Assembly (NCBI GenBank): GCA_008360975.2
Contig: CM039182.1
Span: forward strand, 55,502,491-55,566,490
DNA: 64,000 nucleotides
Origin: Lichenostomus cassidix
Taxonomy: Eukaryota > Chordata > Aves > Passeriformes > Meliphagidae
Direction: 5' to 3'
Shown here: positions 34,477 to 49,400 of the stretch, piece after piece
How the letters are laid out: the number at the start of each line of letters is the position of its first letter
How positions within the stretch are numbered: position 1 is the first letter of the stretch
Notes under the pieces: model-generated
What the model saw: the letters and a program-made list of their open reading frames with translations, nothing else
Told to the model about the DNA's origin: nothing
The model's database searches: none
Program-made: the position numbers and the translations under genes

Positions 34477-37400
34477 CTGAAATTATAAGAATATTAGATA
34501 TTACTCACATGCAAGAAAAACAAGATACAAAGTCAACTGAATCACAAACTCCTCTAATATCTTAGTGCGCACATGCACACTACATCGGTAAACTGCATGC
34601 ACTTCTAAATGAAGTCTTAGTCAAAGTACGTTAATGCTCCAGAAAGCCTTTGTTAACTGAATTTTGACAGAAACATATGCTTGATTAAATTAATGTACAT
34701 CACTGTGACTGAACTGATATAATTTGTTCTGGGGTTTTACAAGAAAATGTAATTTACCTGTAATATTTATCACAAAAATGATACCGTACTGAAGACTAAA
34801 TGTTCAAAATGCCTTTTTAAAAGAAACAGCAAAAGAAATACTGTTAAACTGAGCTGATGATAAAATCTGCTTGCTTTCACAAGCAAGGGTAAAAAAAAAT
34901 ACATGGTAATAGCAATGCCAACACTGTAAAGATTTTTTTCAATAAGACAGCATGAGATCTTCCAAAAAATTTTGTGGAATTAAGAATTTCTAAAGAAATT
35001 TAACTTCTAGCAATGAAAAATAAATGGCTTAAGCCGTTTATTTAATTTTGCTACATAACTCCATTGCATTAATCAGGGTCACTGAAGACAGCAATCCCAC
35101 AGAAGTGAAAATGAAGAGTAATAACCTGTTTAAAACTCACACTAAGTTACACGTTAAGCAATCCTTATAGAGATGTGTTTTGCCCTAGATGCTTAGCTGT
35201 GATACAATTTAATTTTCTTGGAACAGCCTACTTTGTATTCCAGTAGCATCTACCAACAGTAGTTACTGCAACATTAAGCTGTCCCTTTCTGCAAAAGGTA
35301 TTTGAACATGATTTCAGACTCTAATCTGGAAAAAATTTGGGAGGAAAACACTTCTGAAAGGTCAACCTGAACAAATAATAAGCCATCCATTAAAAAAAAA
35401 TTGTAACTGTGATATAACTACAAGTATCTGAAGCTGGCAGGTCACGTAAAGTAAAGACTGTTCTTTTAAGACTGTTCACCAAGATGCCTTATATATCCCA
35501 TCTTCAATAATTCTCACTACCTGATAAAAATATTAGTTCACCTTTAATCAAATGTGTAGTGAAACCAACACAAGAAAAATACAATTACTACCTGTCCAAA
35601 TAAATAATTTTATGCCAGTAAGACATTAGTCTTGGTTAAAGGTAAAAAAAAAAATAATTCCCAAATCTCCAAAACGGCACTCTCTTCCCAACTATCTAAT
35701 ATTTATTAAAAAATAATTTAAAATTCCCATAATATCTGTTATAGTACTACCCCTGTATCACATAGCAAATCCTACGTTTTCTTATCACTTCATTTCAGGC
35801 TTACTTCTGTGGAAAGAACATCTTAGTGCATGCTGCAAGCTTCTAAGCTGTGTGTGGGTTGGGATAAAAGAAGAAAAGAAGGGTATATAAAGTTGAAATA
35901 CAAGAACATGTTCCTTGGGTAACTCAGCACAAAACTGAAGATTATGGTTTTAAATCCAAATTCCTTACTTATCTGCTTGTTTGTAATGAGGAAGAGGAGG
36001 TGCAGGCCTGCTCTGCATTTCTTTATCTAGCACAGAAGTTAAGGTATTGCTTGGACAAATGGATTTCCCTCTAAAGAAATAAAAGAAAGGTTATTTAATT
36101 CAATAGGAAATTATATTCATTAAGAAGTTGGAAATGAGTAATATTTGTAAGTAGCAATTTTGGTATCAGAGCTCATACTTGTACTCTTAAATCATCTATG
36201 CAAATATTTAATTTTCCAACCAGGGGGACCAACATTGCACAAACTACATTTTCATTACCAAGAAGATATCCAGTATTCTAAATGTCTCTTCATTGCTGTC
36301 TATAATAAAGATGCAGAATCAGCTTACTAGATTTGACCATTGGTATTCAGACTCCTTTTCTGCATGGGAGGTCCACAACTCCTTTCTACAATGAAGTGCA
36401 CTAAATGATCAACTGTTAAAATAGTAATACTTATACTCTAGGGCAACATATTTGTTCTTTCAAAGAACAAGATCTAAATCTTAAGGAACAACTTAACAGC
36501 TTAACTCAGCACCACACGAACACAGTTCGCTGAATCTTTACAATATATTAACTGAAGTTTTGGAAGCACCCTCAAAAACTCTGGCAGTAAATCACATTAA
36601 ACTTGTTGATCGCAGCACCCTGCTAAGCAGCACTCTCCCAACAACACTGCCTCTTCCTTGTAAGCAATTCCAGGTGAACCAGATTAGAAAAAAGCCATTA
36701 TGCATTAGAGTGGGGAAATTAAAAAATCAGCTTTTTCTGTCCTCCACATGAACTACAATCTATTATGCGATTGCCATCACACAATGAAGCATCACGCTTG
36801 TGCCTGTCCCACCACGGCTATGGTTACAGGGCAGTATGTTCTCCAGTACAGGAGGACAGTGTACTTTACCATGTGAACTTATATATTTTAGGCTGTGAAT
36901 CACTCAACTTCAGTTGGCAATCTGTGCCCAAAGGTTGCAATGGCTGGAGAAAGAAGAACGATATTAAAAAAAAACCCTGAAAACAAACAACCCCCAACAC
37001 CCAGGAAAAAAAAAGTCCTAGAAAGATTGTTCCAAAAAGGCACCTAATTAAAAAAAAAAAATCCAAATAATTACCAAACACACTGTATCTCTAATAGGTT
37101 GTGGAGATGTCTTAAAATTTTCTCTAAATTCAGGAGCTGCTTTTAAGAGTAAGCTTGCCTTATTAAAACTTGGGACAGTTTAACTGCAAGACTGAAAGAG
37201 TTTCCACTGTCAGCATCTTTCCCATTCACAGTTTCTTCATCTTTTCCAGGGGCAGATAAGCTGAATAAATTAAAATTTTTTAAACCTCATCAAGGTCAAT
37301 TTCTTACTCTTCCTGCACTTTCCTCTAAATCCATTCTGACATTTTCAGACCAAAGTGCTTCTTGTACACTAAACTGAATTGCTTTCCTGAATGGTTTATA

Positions 37401-40400
37401 TTGGGTGTTAGCAAAAATTTCTTCACTCAAGAGAGTTGCCAAGCATTGGAACAGGCTGCCTGGGGAAATGCTTGAATCACCATCCCTTAAGGTATTTAAA
37501 GGATGTGTAGATATGGTGTTTAGGGACTTAGTTTAATGGCAGACTTGATAGTACAATTGGACTCAGTGATCTTAAGGGCCTTTTCCCAACCTACATGATC
37601 CTATGTCAAGCACTAAATAATGTTTCCTCCTTATTTATTACTTTATTAATGCATTTTAAAATAAACTCCTCCAGATCACGAGATTCTGTGTTTGCTAATT
37701 ACAGTAAATTCCTACTCAATGAATACCAACACGTTCATCTTGGTCCTTTCAAAATTACATACTGAATAACAAAAATGCTGCAAAGCAATGGGCTGTGTAT
37801 TGTTATAATTCCAGAAATGTGCACATGTTGAGTTTCTTGCTTTCTCACATACTTGATAATTCATACTTTTTCCACATTTCTCTCAGAGCTCTAAGCAGTT
37901 GAAATCTCACATCAGTACACATATAAATGCCAGTTCTATTTCAGAGCTTACAAAAAATATGTATTTTTCTTATTTCCATCATATTTATATTTTTATTTCA
38001 TAATGTCTTGTTTCTATCAGTCTGTATTTAAGGGAAAATTTTTGTGATATTGTGGCAACATCAATGAAAACTCTGCAATATTTTCAAGCTAAGTCAAAAG
38101 TCCACTAAAATATTAAGTGGTGATCACTGAGCCCCTTTCAGTATTGTTTTAAACTGAGTACTGACAGTCTATTCAAATGAACTCAAACAATCTTACAAAA
38201 ATAGGCCACCAATTAAAAAAGTGTCCCCATCTCCCCACCAGTAAAAGTTTTCATTATTTGGAAAAAAAGTTATTTGCCACTGACCATAATTTTTTCAAGG
38301 TTAGATTATGTTTACATGTACATTCTAACAGTGACTATATTACAGTCCTATCAGCTGAGAAAAGCTAATTTTCCCGTCTTGTCAAAAGTGGTTAAAAAGT
38401 CCTTCTCTCCTCTAGCTCTAAGCCTGCCATATAAAGCCAAATGCTCACACGGCCATTTTAGTTACATCTCACCTGTAGAGTTCTAACTGAAAAAAACCCC
38501 AAAAAACCAAAGAACAGAGGCAGATGGGAGGGTATTTTGTTGTCTTCTTTCCATTCTATCAACTGTGATGTGCAAAAACATTGAAAGCAAATTGCCTGGA
38601 GATAAATAAGCCAAAAAAAAAAAAAAAAGAAAGGCTAGAAAGGCCTTCAACAAGTAAAGTAAGGTGTCTGTCCTTACTCTTGAACATCAGACTAAATCTT
38701 GGTTGTATATAAAAAGAAAAAAAAAAACAAAAAAAAAAAGAAAAAAAAGGGAAAATAAAAGAGAGCTCTGAAAGCTGGAAACAGAACATTTGGAAGAATA
38801 CACATGGACTAATTTCTACTAATTAGCTTAAAAAAAAAAATCTTACTGAGAAAAAGAGAATGTTCCTGCATTTCAAGAAAATAGATCAGCAGTTCTGCTC
38901 CAAAGTTATGTTCCCAGGATGCAGAGGGTTAATATAGCAAACCTTTAAAAATTAGGACAGATCAAAGCTTTGTGGACAATTAGAGATGATTCTGGAACCA
39001 AATTTGCTTTGCTCACATCAAGGCTTTAGCTTTAGCACACCTGCTTTAGCTTTGACAAAATCTCTCATCCCTCCAAAAAAAGCAAGCAGAAGAAACACAC
39101 AGCAAACTGGTATGCCATGAAATCACAGGGGATTTAGAGACAAAAATCTGTAAATCTACACTCCAGCAAAATGAATGCCACTTTCGGTATACCTTGGTGG
39201 CACATTGATTGGTTAAAGAAAAAAAGAGAGAGAGATTAAACAGTCACTCACATTTAGCTCATTTAGAAAACACCCAAACAACTGAATTCAACTAAATAGA
39301 CACACAATGGAAAAAACCCCTATGATTAATTAATTACAGAAGAAAGCAGACCCTAGCTAACCTGCTATGGTTATCTATCATCGGTTGCAAAAGAACGGTT
39401 GATATGGAAACAAAAAGCTCTGCAAGTATTTTCGACATTTTGATATGAAAGTTGCCCTTCTTAATTTCATTAGGTTATTCTCAAAGTAAGGAAAAAGAAG
39501 CCAAGTGCCTGCCTCAAGCAACAAAGCTGAGATCACACATTTTTAACAGGGCAAAGCAGGAACATAAACTATCTGCTGATTTTAAGGCAGTGCAAGTGCT
39601 GACAGGATGGCCTGTTGTATAAAACTGAACTGTGGAAATCAGGACTCAATTTGTCTTCTTCAAAACTGGAAGCTCAATTTTTGTAACTACAGGATCAATC
39701 AGCATCGATCTGTTTTGAACTACTACAAAATTCCTTGTCCACTAATGTGTCCAGACTTATTCCATGTAGTCTTGCAATAATGTGCCATCAGCTTTCAGAC
39801 AGAGCAGATCTTTGTGAAAAATGTCTCCAAAAACTGCTAACAGTTGAGGTGGAATAATGAAGCAAATGGCTCTGAAACAATCTCCTGACTGTTTAAACTT
39901 CATATATTATATGCCATAAGCTTTCCAGAAGCAACACATATTCTCAGCGCAAACAATGCCAACATTCAAGGAAAAAAACAGTATGAAAAAGATGCAGCTC
40001 TTTTCTGAAACAGGACTGCTGTTAAAACCTCTTTGGCTGGTGACCTATAGCAGTATTAGTACTTAAATTGCTTTAAAATTCTTAGAAGTTGCAGATGTGT
40101 TGAGAGGCATTGCCTTATCATAGGTCTTTGTGATTGCAAAAGGGGGTGGGGAGAAAGTTAGCTTTTGCCTCACGGCAGAAGATAAAACTCCTAGAGAGTG
40201 AAGGGTAGAATAAAGGTTCTTAAAGAAACAAGAGTACCTTCAGGCAGTCATCAAAATTTCTGTCAAATTGAATGTGAATTTATTTCAGATACCAGAAAGG
40301 CTGCAGAGACAGTTAAGTAAAATGAATTTGTCCCTAGAGTTCAAGTACTGAAACATATCCAGAAAAATGTAAAGAAGTCAAAGGATAACTTTATTTTCTC

Positions 40401-43400
40401 AGAACATACACTTGTCTTTCAACCCTGCCACTGGGATGTGCAGTTTTTTCTATCTGTGATGCAACTGTCACGATCTGATAAGAGTGTTCCATGTGGTTAC
40501 AAGGGTTTTACTTTCTTCAGGTCTTTGATCCTGCTGGTCTTGTATAGCCTACAGCTAGGTAACCATTTCTGAACCATTTCCAGACTGATCTCATTAAAAG
40601 GAAATAAAATCCTGGGTGAAAAAAGTAACAGAGAACATGTCAATGAGACTGTGGCAGCATGTGGCTTTTGCAGTGAGAAACACGTGGAACTTTGTCACCT
40701 CCTTGAGAAGTCCCCTTTTTTCATGCAGAGAAACCGATCCTAACGTTCTTCCTGGATGTAACAGAAAAATAATGGGTCTTACAGGGATGACTGCTCTCAA
40801 AAACACTTCCAGGATGTGTCAAGTCCATACAAGCTGCTTTAACTCTCGTTACTACATAAAAAAAACCAGACACCCCTTTAACAGGCTCTAGAACCCAGAG
40901 TTATTTGGACAAAGAGGAAATTTTTATTCATCAGAGTAAAAAAATTCAAAAAACAGACAGGTATGGTGAAACACAAGTGTGTTCTTGGAAAGAACATATT
41001 GTTCTTTCCAATGAATGAACATGTTGTTTATCATAACAGGCTGGACATTACCTCTGAACCTAGTTCAGAAAGAATCTGGTATTCCAACTCTTCAAAAGAT
41101 GGTGACTGCAAAGATGACCAACAGGTAAGCACAGGGAAGGGCACTTACAAAGATTCACTAGGGGTCTTACACTTCAAATGACACCAGAACTGTAATTCAG
41201 ATCAAGCTTAACAGTCAATACTGGCAATGATCTTCTCTGTGGTCATATTTGGCCAATGCTGCACATCAGAGATTCTAATGCAGCTAATATGACTAACTTT
41301 TACTGATGATGACAGAGGCAGAGGATGAGGGCAAAGCAGGTTTATGAAGTTTACCCCTATACCTCTGGAAGTGGAAGAAGCCTGGTTGGAGGAAGCTTTC
41401 TTAGCACCAAGGAGACCTTCTCACTCCTCTAACCTACCTGTATAGGGATGTTACCATTTGAATGACACAATGATAGAGTGTGAAGAGAAGGAATGGTATT
41501 TTTGCCTGAATGATTTTCATTTATTTATACATGAAGAAGTCCGTGATAGAAATCCACAGGCATTGCTGGGACAGAATGAAACAAAACCATTTTGACTTTC
41601 TGGTAATTACTAGCTCTGGGAGTTGAAAAAGCCATTGTGAAATACTCAAAAATATCATCCTGGAACTTGAGCTATTAGTCCTCTGAGGCCACAATATTTT
41701 TTATATCTTGAAGATGTGGCAAGTAAAAAGAAAATTAGAAGAAGCTTTGGATGAATCTACTGAATTAAGAAATATTGCTAGGCAGCTGAAGAATATTCTC
41801 TGTAGACCACTCAGTGTCTTTTAAGGGTGGCAGTGATGAAATACAAGCATGTGCATTCTGCAGAGCATGCTGCTCCCTGAACAACGTACAGGAAGAAGCA
41901 AGTGTGCAATCTCTGCTAAAACCATGAAGGAAGGTCTCCCATTCTCATGTTGTTGGATATGCCTTTGCTTTTAAAGCATAATCATCTGCCCTGCTCCTTT
42001 TATCCTCTTCAGTAATTTCACATCCTGCCCCACCATTTATTTCTTTTTTTTTAAATAAGCTTTTTCAAATATGAACTCTTTGCTCATCTTCCTTTACTTG
42101 AAACAAAAAGAATCTTATATTGTAAGATCAAAGTAATGTTCCTTCTCTCTTGGATGAAAACAAGATTGTAGGTAAGCTACCAACTGATGAACAAGTTCAG
42201 GAATAGTTCACAGCACTCTAATAGCATGAAAGATGACAGGTTTCTTATGACTGCAGCCAATATTTACAGTTAAAAACAACTGGTTGTCAAATAATTATAA
42301 TTTGACAGCACTAAACTAAATGTGGTTCTGAGTAAGGAGCACAATCAATGAAGCTCTGATACCAGAATCTTTCCCATACTATGTCTCCAGTGCAATCAGC
42401 TTGCTTTTTCCCTAGCTATATTCCCTTCATTTTCTTCTCTACTATGAACTGCCTTCTGTGACTGTTCCCCAAAAATTTTCATTTTTGCTAAGAAATCTCT
42501 TCAATTTGCAATAATTTCAGCTCCCTCTTTGTCCATTAACTAAAAAGGGAGTATACTCTGTGGCTGGTTCAAATAGATGGAGAAATATGTTACAATAACC
42601 AGATTTTTTCAAGGTGGTGTAAGTTTAAGTATTACTTCTCAACTCAGCAATTAGTTTTCATGAAATTTTATTACATACGTTATTTTTGATATTTCTATCA
42701 AATTTAGCTGCTGACAAAAAGTTATTCCTATGACGAATGGAAAACAACCTTGCAAAATATTTTCTATGCTTTTTTATTTCTAATTGTGTTTTCTTCTCTG
42801 AAGATTTGAGTAGTGGAAATGAGCCCATGAAACTATCAATTCAAAAACTGCTTTAAAAAAAATTTCTACTGGAAATTACTGCATTTTTCAAATTGCATTG
42901 TAAATAAACTCATTCTGGTAAGTGATAAAAAAACATCCACTTATTTAAACCATACTTTAAAGATTTGAAAACAACAATGAATTACATACTTCACTGCAGT
43001 GATAACAACATTGCGCTTTGGTTCGTTGTCATAGCTCACACTTTCAATGCCATAAACCTGAGCTAATTCATGGATGATTCTGCGGTGATCTCTGTTCATT
43101 GGTGGGTAACAATGACTCTTCTTTGTATGCTTGCCCTGAATTCAACAGAAGAGGTTAAGAAAAAAAAAAAAGTGATGTTTTCCTTCAGGAGAGCCAGGGG
43201 GAAGCAAACAAGGAAAAAAGTGTTTCTACCTCTAATATTTTGCTGATATGACAAAATTAGCACCACAAATTGCTAAGAGCTCAGTATTGACAGAAAGATC
43301 TTCTGAAAATATTCATTTAATTCCCCAAAATTAAATTATAATTTATGTTCCCTATTGTTTCCATCTCCTCAAAGTATATACACATCCATACAGAGGTATC

Positions 43401-46400
43401 TTCTAAGTTTGAGATACAAATCCTGATTACAGTCATAATAAAAAAATACAAAATTATTTTTATCTGAATTTGTATTTTTCAGTATGATCTGCCAAGTTCA
43501 CATCAGACCTAATTTTATTTTGCAGACTGGCTTCACAATACACATGTAGCAGATAGCTACAAAGATGTCAAATTTATCAATAACTTCTGTCTACCAAAGA
43601 AGCTATTTATCTGCAAAGTTCTTCATGCAATGGCATCAGTAGATTCTTTATAAAACAAAATCCCAAAGTTCTAGTTTTAATCAGTTAATGAAGAATGATA
43701 ATGCTTGATTCAGCACTAATTATTATATCAACAATAAAAGAATAAATAAGAAAGCAGGGCCATATGAGCCCTGATCCTTGATGGGTTGGGTCAATTTATA
43801 ACAACAAATGCATATAAGGTTGAGTCACTCAGTGCTTCAGTCTCCTTTCATGGATTCAGGACACTGCTTCAGCTTTTGCCTTTGTTATCATTAACAAAGT
43901 CTTCTAGGTCTCTGGGTCTACAAAGAGGATTCAAGGGGAAAACTACCTGTAATAGAAAAAGTTTGAGTCAGGGGCTTCTACAAAAAATACCAACCTAAGT
44001 AAGTTCCTGGGACTGTAGGCAGTGAATTTAAGGTCACTGAGAGACCAGGATGATATCCCACTTCTCTATCACCTCTGAAAGACTGTGAGAATGGGGTAGG
44101 AAACCAATGACTAGAAAAAGATAATTGTTGAAACTATATACAAACAAGCAAACAAAAAGAACCTAAGAACTATGGGCTGATTAGCTAAAATTCAAATCTG
44201 TTTTTAGGTACATGAAGGAGAAAAGCCCCTGGGAACAATCACTGTGGATTTACAAAAGGTCAGCCACCAAAATTAATGTAAAGACCACCAAATGTAATAG
44301 AAGAAGTCATCAGGGGTAAATTGCAGCTATTCTGAAAATAAAGGGTTAATATCTGTCTCCTCTTATATTATAAAATTGCTAAGTTACAAACAGTAACTGT
44401 GCCAGAAACTGTGGTCAACCATTTCTATAAGTCTTCAAGGTAATCACATGCTGAGAGAATATTATCTTTACTTTGCAATTAATAGTAATAAACCTCCCAG
44501 CTATTAAAACATTTCCAGCATAGACACAAGCATGTGAAGAACACTACAGATTCTGTACCTATTTATGATGACTAGTATGCTTGCTCAAAAAAAGTGGTAA
44601 TGATTCCATGCTCTGAAAAACATTACAATTCTTGTCCCTATGAAGACAGGAGCTGGATATACATGTTCTCTGTCTTTTCTGCTTACATGTATCAACCATG
44701 AAAACTCTGCTATGCTAGACAGAGTACATACCAATGAGCGTACTGCAACAGATGTTTATGATGCAAACAAAGTCATACATGATAGACAGAGCTGAATCAT
44801 GTTATTGCTAAAACCTGTAAGTATCAAAATCCTGTCTATTATTCATTTATCCGGTTAAGCTGAAGTGGGCATCTCCAAAGGTAACGCAAAAAAATAAAAA
44901 AGTAGAAGAAAAATGTGTAAACATAAGTAACAGTAATCAGTATGAAAGACACAGTACTGATACAGGCAGAGTTACATGAATGCTTGATAGATTAGCATGC
45001 AAAATACTTTCAATACAAGTGAAGTTCTACATCTAGAAACAAAGAAAACAAGCCACACATTTAGTCAGAGTGTTTAGGAATCATAATCAACTACCAACCA
45101 AACACAGACTCAAGCATAAAGAGGACTTGAGGATCATGGCAGAACAACTAAAACCAGTCTCCCTGCATAATGTCATGTCACACATATTAATTCAATCTTT
45201 AGCTACATAAATCTGTGGTTTGCAAGAAGAAAGATGACTCTCACAAGAGTGTAAAGAAAGCCTCTGAGACTTCCACAAAAATGAAAGTTATGCAAGAAGA
45301 ACTGAGTACAAGGACAAGTTAACTTTACAGTGCATGGGAAATACTCCCTTTTATACCATACATGCCACAATTTTGAAGGAAATGAGAGTTGGAGCATGGC
45401 CTCCACACATGCTGTCACTTTTATCTTCAAGACAGGCAAGGAGGACACATGGACCTACAGGCTGGTCAGCCTCACCTCAATCCCTGGGCAATCTCCTCCC
45501 TTTTGAAATATAACTTGATTTCTGGGAGCTTCTCATACCTTTATGGAATAGCAATTCCCTCCAGCCTGATGGGTACGATTGTAGAGAACTGATTCTTGAG
45601 ATACTGAACTGTCATAAGGCCCTAAACAGGTCATCCTGATCATGATAAAAGCTAGGTACACTGAGTAATTCTCCCCTTGTCTCAGACAGGGAAAAGACTG
45701 TGAGATGTGGTTCGTTTTAATATTTTCCTTCTCTTCTGCAATGTAGATGCTCCTGAACAGAGACCATTTGTGTGCTATGTAGGATCATTATTTAACAAAT
45801 AGTTGGTTTGCACTGAGAGCTAAAGCACTGGAGATGCTCTTGAGTTCTCTGGTTCTCTTGCTCTGGCATATTTGATGTCACTAACTACAAATTCAAAACC
45901 TGTGGTTGCCCCTTTTTTAATGTAACTATGTATCTTGGTTTGATATTAGCATAAGCATATATTTGGTATATGCAATTACATACAGAAATACATACCTGTA
46001 CACATTTGTGCACATATTTGTGTATGATAAAGGTAATGTATAAAGAAATACATAAAACAGCATAACCACAGGCAACGCAACACTAGGCAAATTTTCTTAG
46101 GTATAACAAGAACAGACAACAATAGATAACAAGCAACTATTCTATGCCTCTACTTCCAAGTATCTGAGGTTGGAGGGATAATTAGTATAATCTGTGTTCC
46201 AATGAGCAAAAAATTGCGCACAGGGGGCAAGAGACAAATTAACTAGGAACTCCTGTTAATACTCAAGCAGGAAATACATGGAAGACTGAAGCAGGGTGAG
46301 GCCACTTGGAATGAATATAAATAAGTTGTAAGAGCAAGTAGAACTGAGACAAGGAAGGCCAGGGCCCATCTGGAATGACATCTGGCCAAAGATCTCAAGG

Positions 46401-49400
46401 ACAGAAAGAAGAGCTTCAGATGCATCAATAACAAAAGGAAAACTTAGGATAATGTAGGCCTATTACCAAACAGAGGTAGTAAGAGAGGACACAAGAGAAG
46501 ATGGGAGTATGTAAACACCTTCTTTGCATCAGGCTTCACTGACAAGCCCTCAAGAATCTCTGACTCAGGAGACCAGGGTGAAGGAATGTTGGAAGGAAGA
46601 GTTTCTATTGGTCAAGAAGGACTGGGGTTAGAGAACACCTAGGCAAACTTGATATCCACAAGGCCATGGGCCCTGATGGGATGCATCCATGAGTGCTGAG
46701 AGCTGGTGGACATCATAGCGAGGCTGCTTACAATCATCTTTGAAAGGTCATGGTGGTCAGAAGAGGTACATAAAGACGAAAGAAAGCAAACATCACCCCA
46801 GTCTTTCCTAAAGGACAAGAAGAATGACCCTGAGGAACTACAGGCCAGTCAGTCTGTTGTGGCTTGACACTGGCCAAATGTCAGGCACCCTGACAATGAA
46901 AAGCCACTCACTCACCCTCCCCTGCTACAGCTGGGCAGAGGACAGAAAATTTAACAAAGGGGTTATGAATTAAGGACTGGGAGAAAACACTCCAAGGGCA
47001 AAACAGGTTCAGCTTAAAGATACAAAGGGAATTTATTATTAACAAAATCAGAGCAGGACAATGAGACGTAAAATAAGCCCTTAAAAACACCTTTTTCCCC
47101 AACGTCTTCCTCCTTCCCACTGACAGCACACGGAGACAGGGGGTGGGGGTTTTGGTCAGTTCATCACCCAAGGTTTTCTTCCGCTTGGCTCAGGGAGAGA
47201 AATCGTTGCCCTGTGAGACCGTGGGGTCCCTTCCCATAGGAGACAGTTCTCTACAAACTTCTCCAACATGGTTTCAATCTCATGAGCAGCAGTCCTCCCA
47301 AAACTGCTGCAACATGAATTCTTTCCACAGGCAAACAGTCCTCTCAAAACTGCTGCAGCATGGGTCACTCTTCCACAGGGTGCAGTCCTCCAAGGACAGG
47401 CTGCTCCAGCTTGGAAGCAGGGGCACCCTCTCTCTACTGGGTTTCCCGCTGGATTACAGCCTCCTCCAGGCATCCACCCACTCTGGTGTGGGCACCTCCT
47501 CCACAGGCTGTGAGTGGATTTCTGCATCCCCTGTGGACCTCCATGGGCTGCAGGGGTGTCGCTGTTGAGCAGCTAGCAGAGTAATGAAAGCACCAGTTCT
47601 CAGTGGCAAGAAGGAATGACCTTTATTGTTTTGATTTCATCACATATATAGAGTTCTCAAAAGTCACCCAGATTGGTCAGTCAGAAGCCTTCCCCCAGGC
47701 CTGATTGGCCAGGCTTGCACTGTCTAAGCTCTGGGACACTGCTCCAATAACACCCAAACTTTATCTTTATTTACAAAACACAAGAAGAGTTCCCATGGGA
47801 AAAACCTGTGCTAGCCACACAGGGGCACAGCTGCTTCACCATGGTCATCACCATGGCCTGCACAGGAATCTCAGCTCTGTTGCCTGGAGAACATCCTTCC
47901 CCCTCCTTCTCCATGGATCTCGGTGTCTTCATGTTGTTCCCCTCACATGTTCTCACCTCCTCCTCTTCTCAAGCTGGAATTAAAACTGCGCCACCGCCTT
48001 TGTTTTAATTTCTTTTTAAATATGTTATCACAGAGGCATTACCATTATTTCTAACTGGCCCAGCCTTGGCCAGTGGCATATCTGTCTACAGAGCCATCAG
48101 GGATTGGCTCTGTCAGACATGGAGGAAGCTTCTTGCAGCTTCTCACAGAAGCCACTTCTGTGATCCCCCTCTCCCGTTGCCTGCTATCAAAAACAGGCCT
48201 TGAAAAGCCAACACACAGTCTCACATCAGTCTCTGGAAAGGTGATGGGAATGGTTCATTCTGGAGGTCATCTTGGGATGACAAGAAGGTGATCAGGATTA
48301 GTTTGTATGGATTCACCAAAGGAAAATCATGCTTAACCAATCTGACTGTATAAGACAACTATCTATCCCCTGAATGCATAGGGGGAGAGCACCAGATATT
48401 GTCTACCTGGACTTTAGGAAGATTTTTGACACTGTCCTGTGACATCCTCATATATAAACTCAGAAGTGCAAACTGGATGAGTAGACAGTGAGTGTAGTAA
48501 GAACTGGCTGAACAGCAGATCTCAGAGGGTTGTGATCAGTGGCAGAAGGTCTAGTTGGAGGTCTGTAACTAGCACTGTTCTCCAGTGGTCAGTACTACCT
48601 CTAATACTGCTTTAACATACTCATCAATGACTTGGACAAAGGGGCAGATACCTCCTAAGCAAGTTCATTGATGACCCAAAGCTGGAGGGAGTGGCTGGCA
48701 CCCTAGAGTGTTGTGCAGCCCTTCAGAAGGATCTCAATAGGCTGGAGGGATGGGCAGAGAGGAGCCGTCTGAAATTCTTTAAAGGAAAGTACAAAGTTCT
48801 GCACTTGGCGAGGAAGAACCCCATGCCCCAGTATAGGCTGATGGCTGACCTGCTGGAAAGCAGCTCTTCAGACAAGGATCTTGAGGTGCTGGTAGGCAAC
48901 AAGCTGTCCATGAGACAGCATTGTGCCCTAGTGGTACAAGGCCAATGACATGGTGCACTAGGAAGAGTGTGACCATGACAGATGATCCTGCCCCTCTACT
49001 CACCCCTCATGAGGCCTCACCTCACGAATGCAGTGTCCAGAACAGGGCTCCTCATTCAGTGATCATGAACTACTAGGTCTCCTAAAAATGTTGCTCTTTT
49101 TACAATTAAACTGTGCACTGTATTGGAGCCCAACAGATCTAGTGTCAACTCGTACCTACTAGTATTAATAAAGTTTAGTAATACCAAACTCCCCCGAAAC
49201 AAAACCAATTATTAGAATCCGTACAGAGTATCTGAATACTGACCTTATTCACAGCTTCCACAAGCATTCTCATTTCCTTCTCAATGTCACTGACAAATTT
49301 TATATCCTTCCTGTAAGAAAAGAACAGCATTCTAGGTTAACAAGGCAAGAAGAATGTACAAAGATAAAATATCTTCATATTATGTAATGTTTTTCAACAA

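Noticed and set aside
47143..47584. 141- and 123-codon frames on opposite strands
   Set aside because: They lie wholly within the nested LTR and overlap each other. LTRs do not normally encode these.
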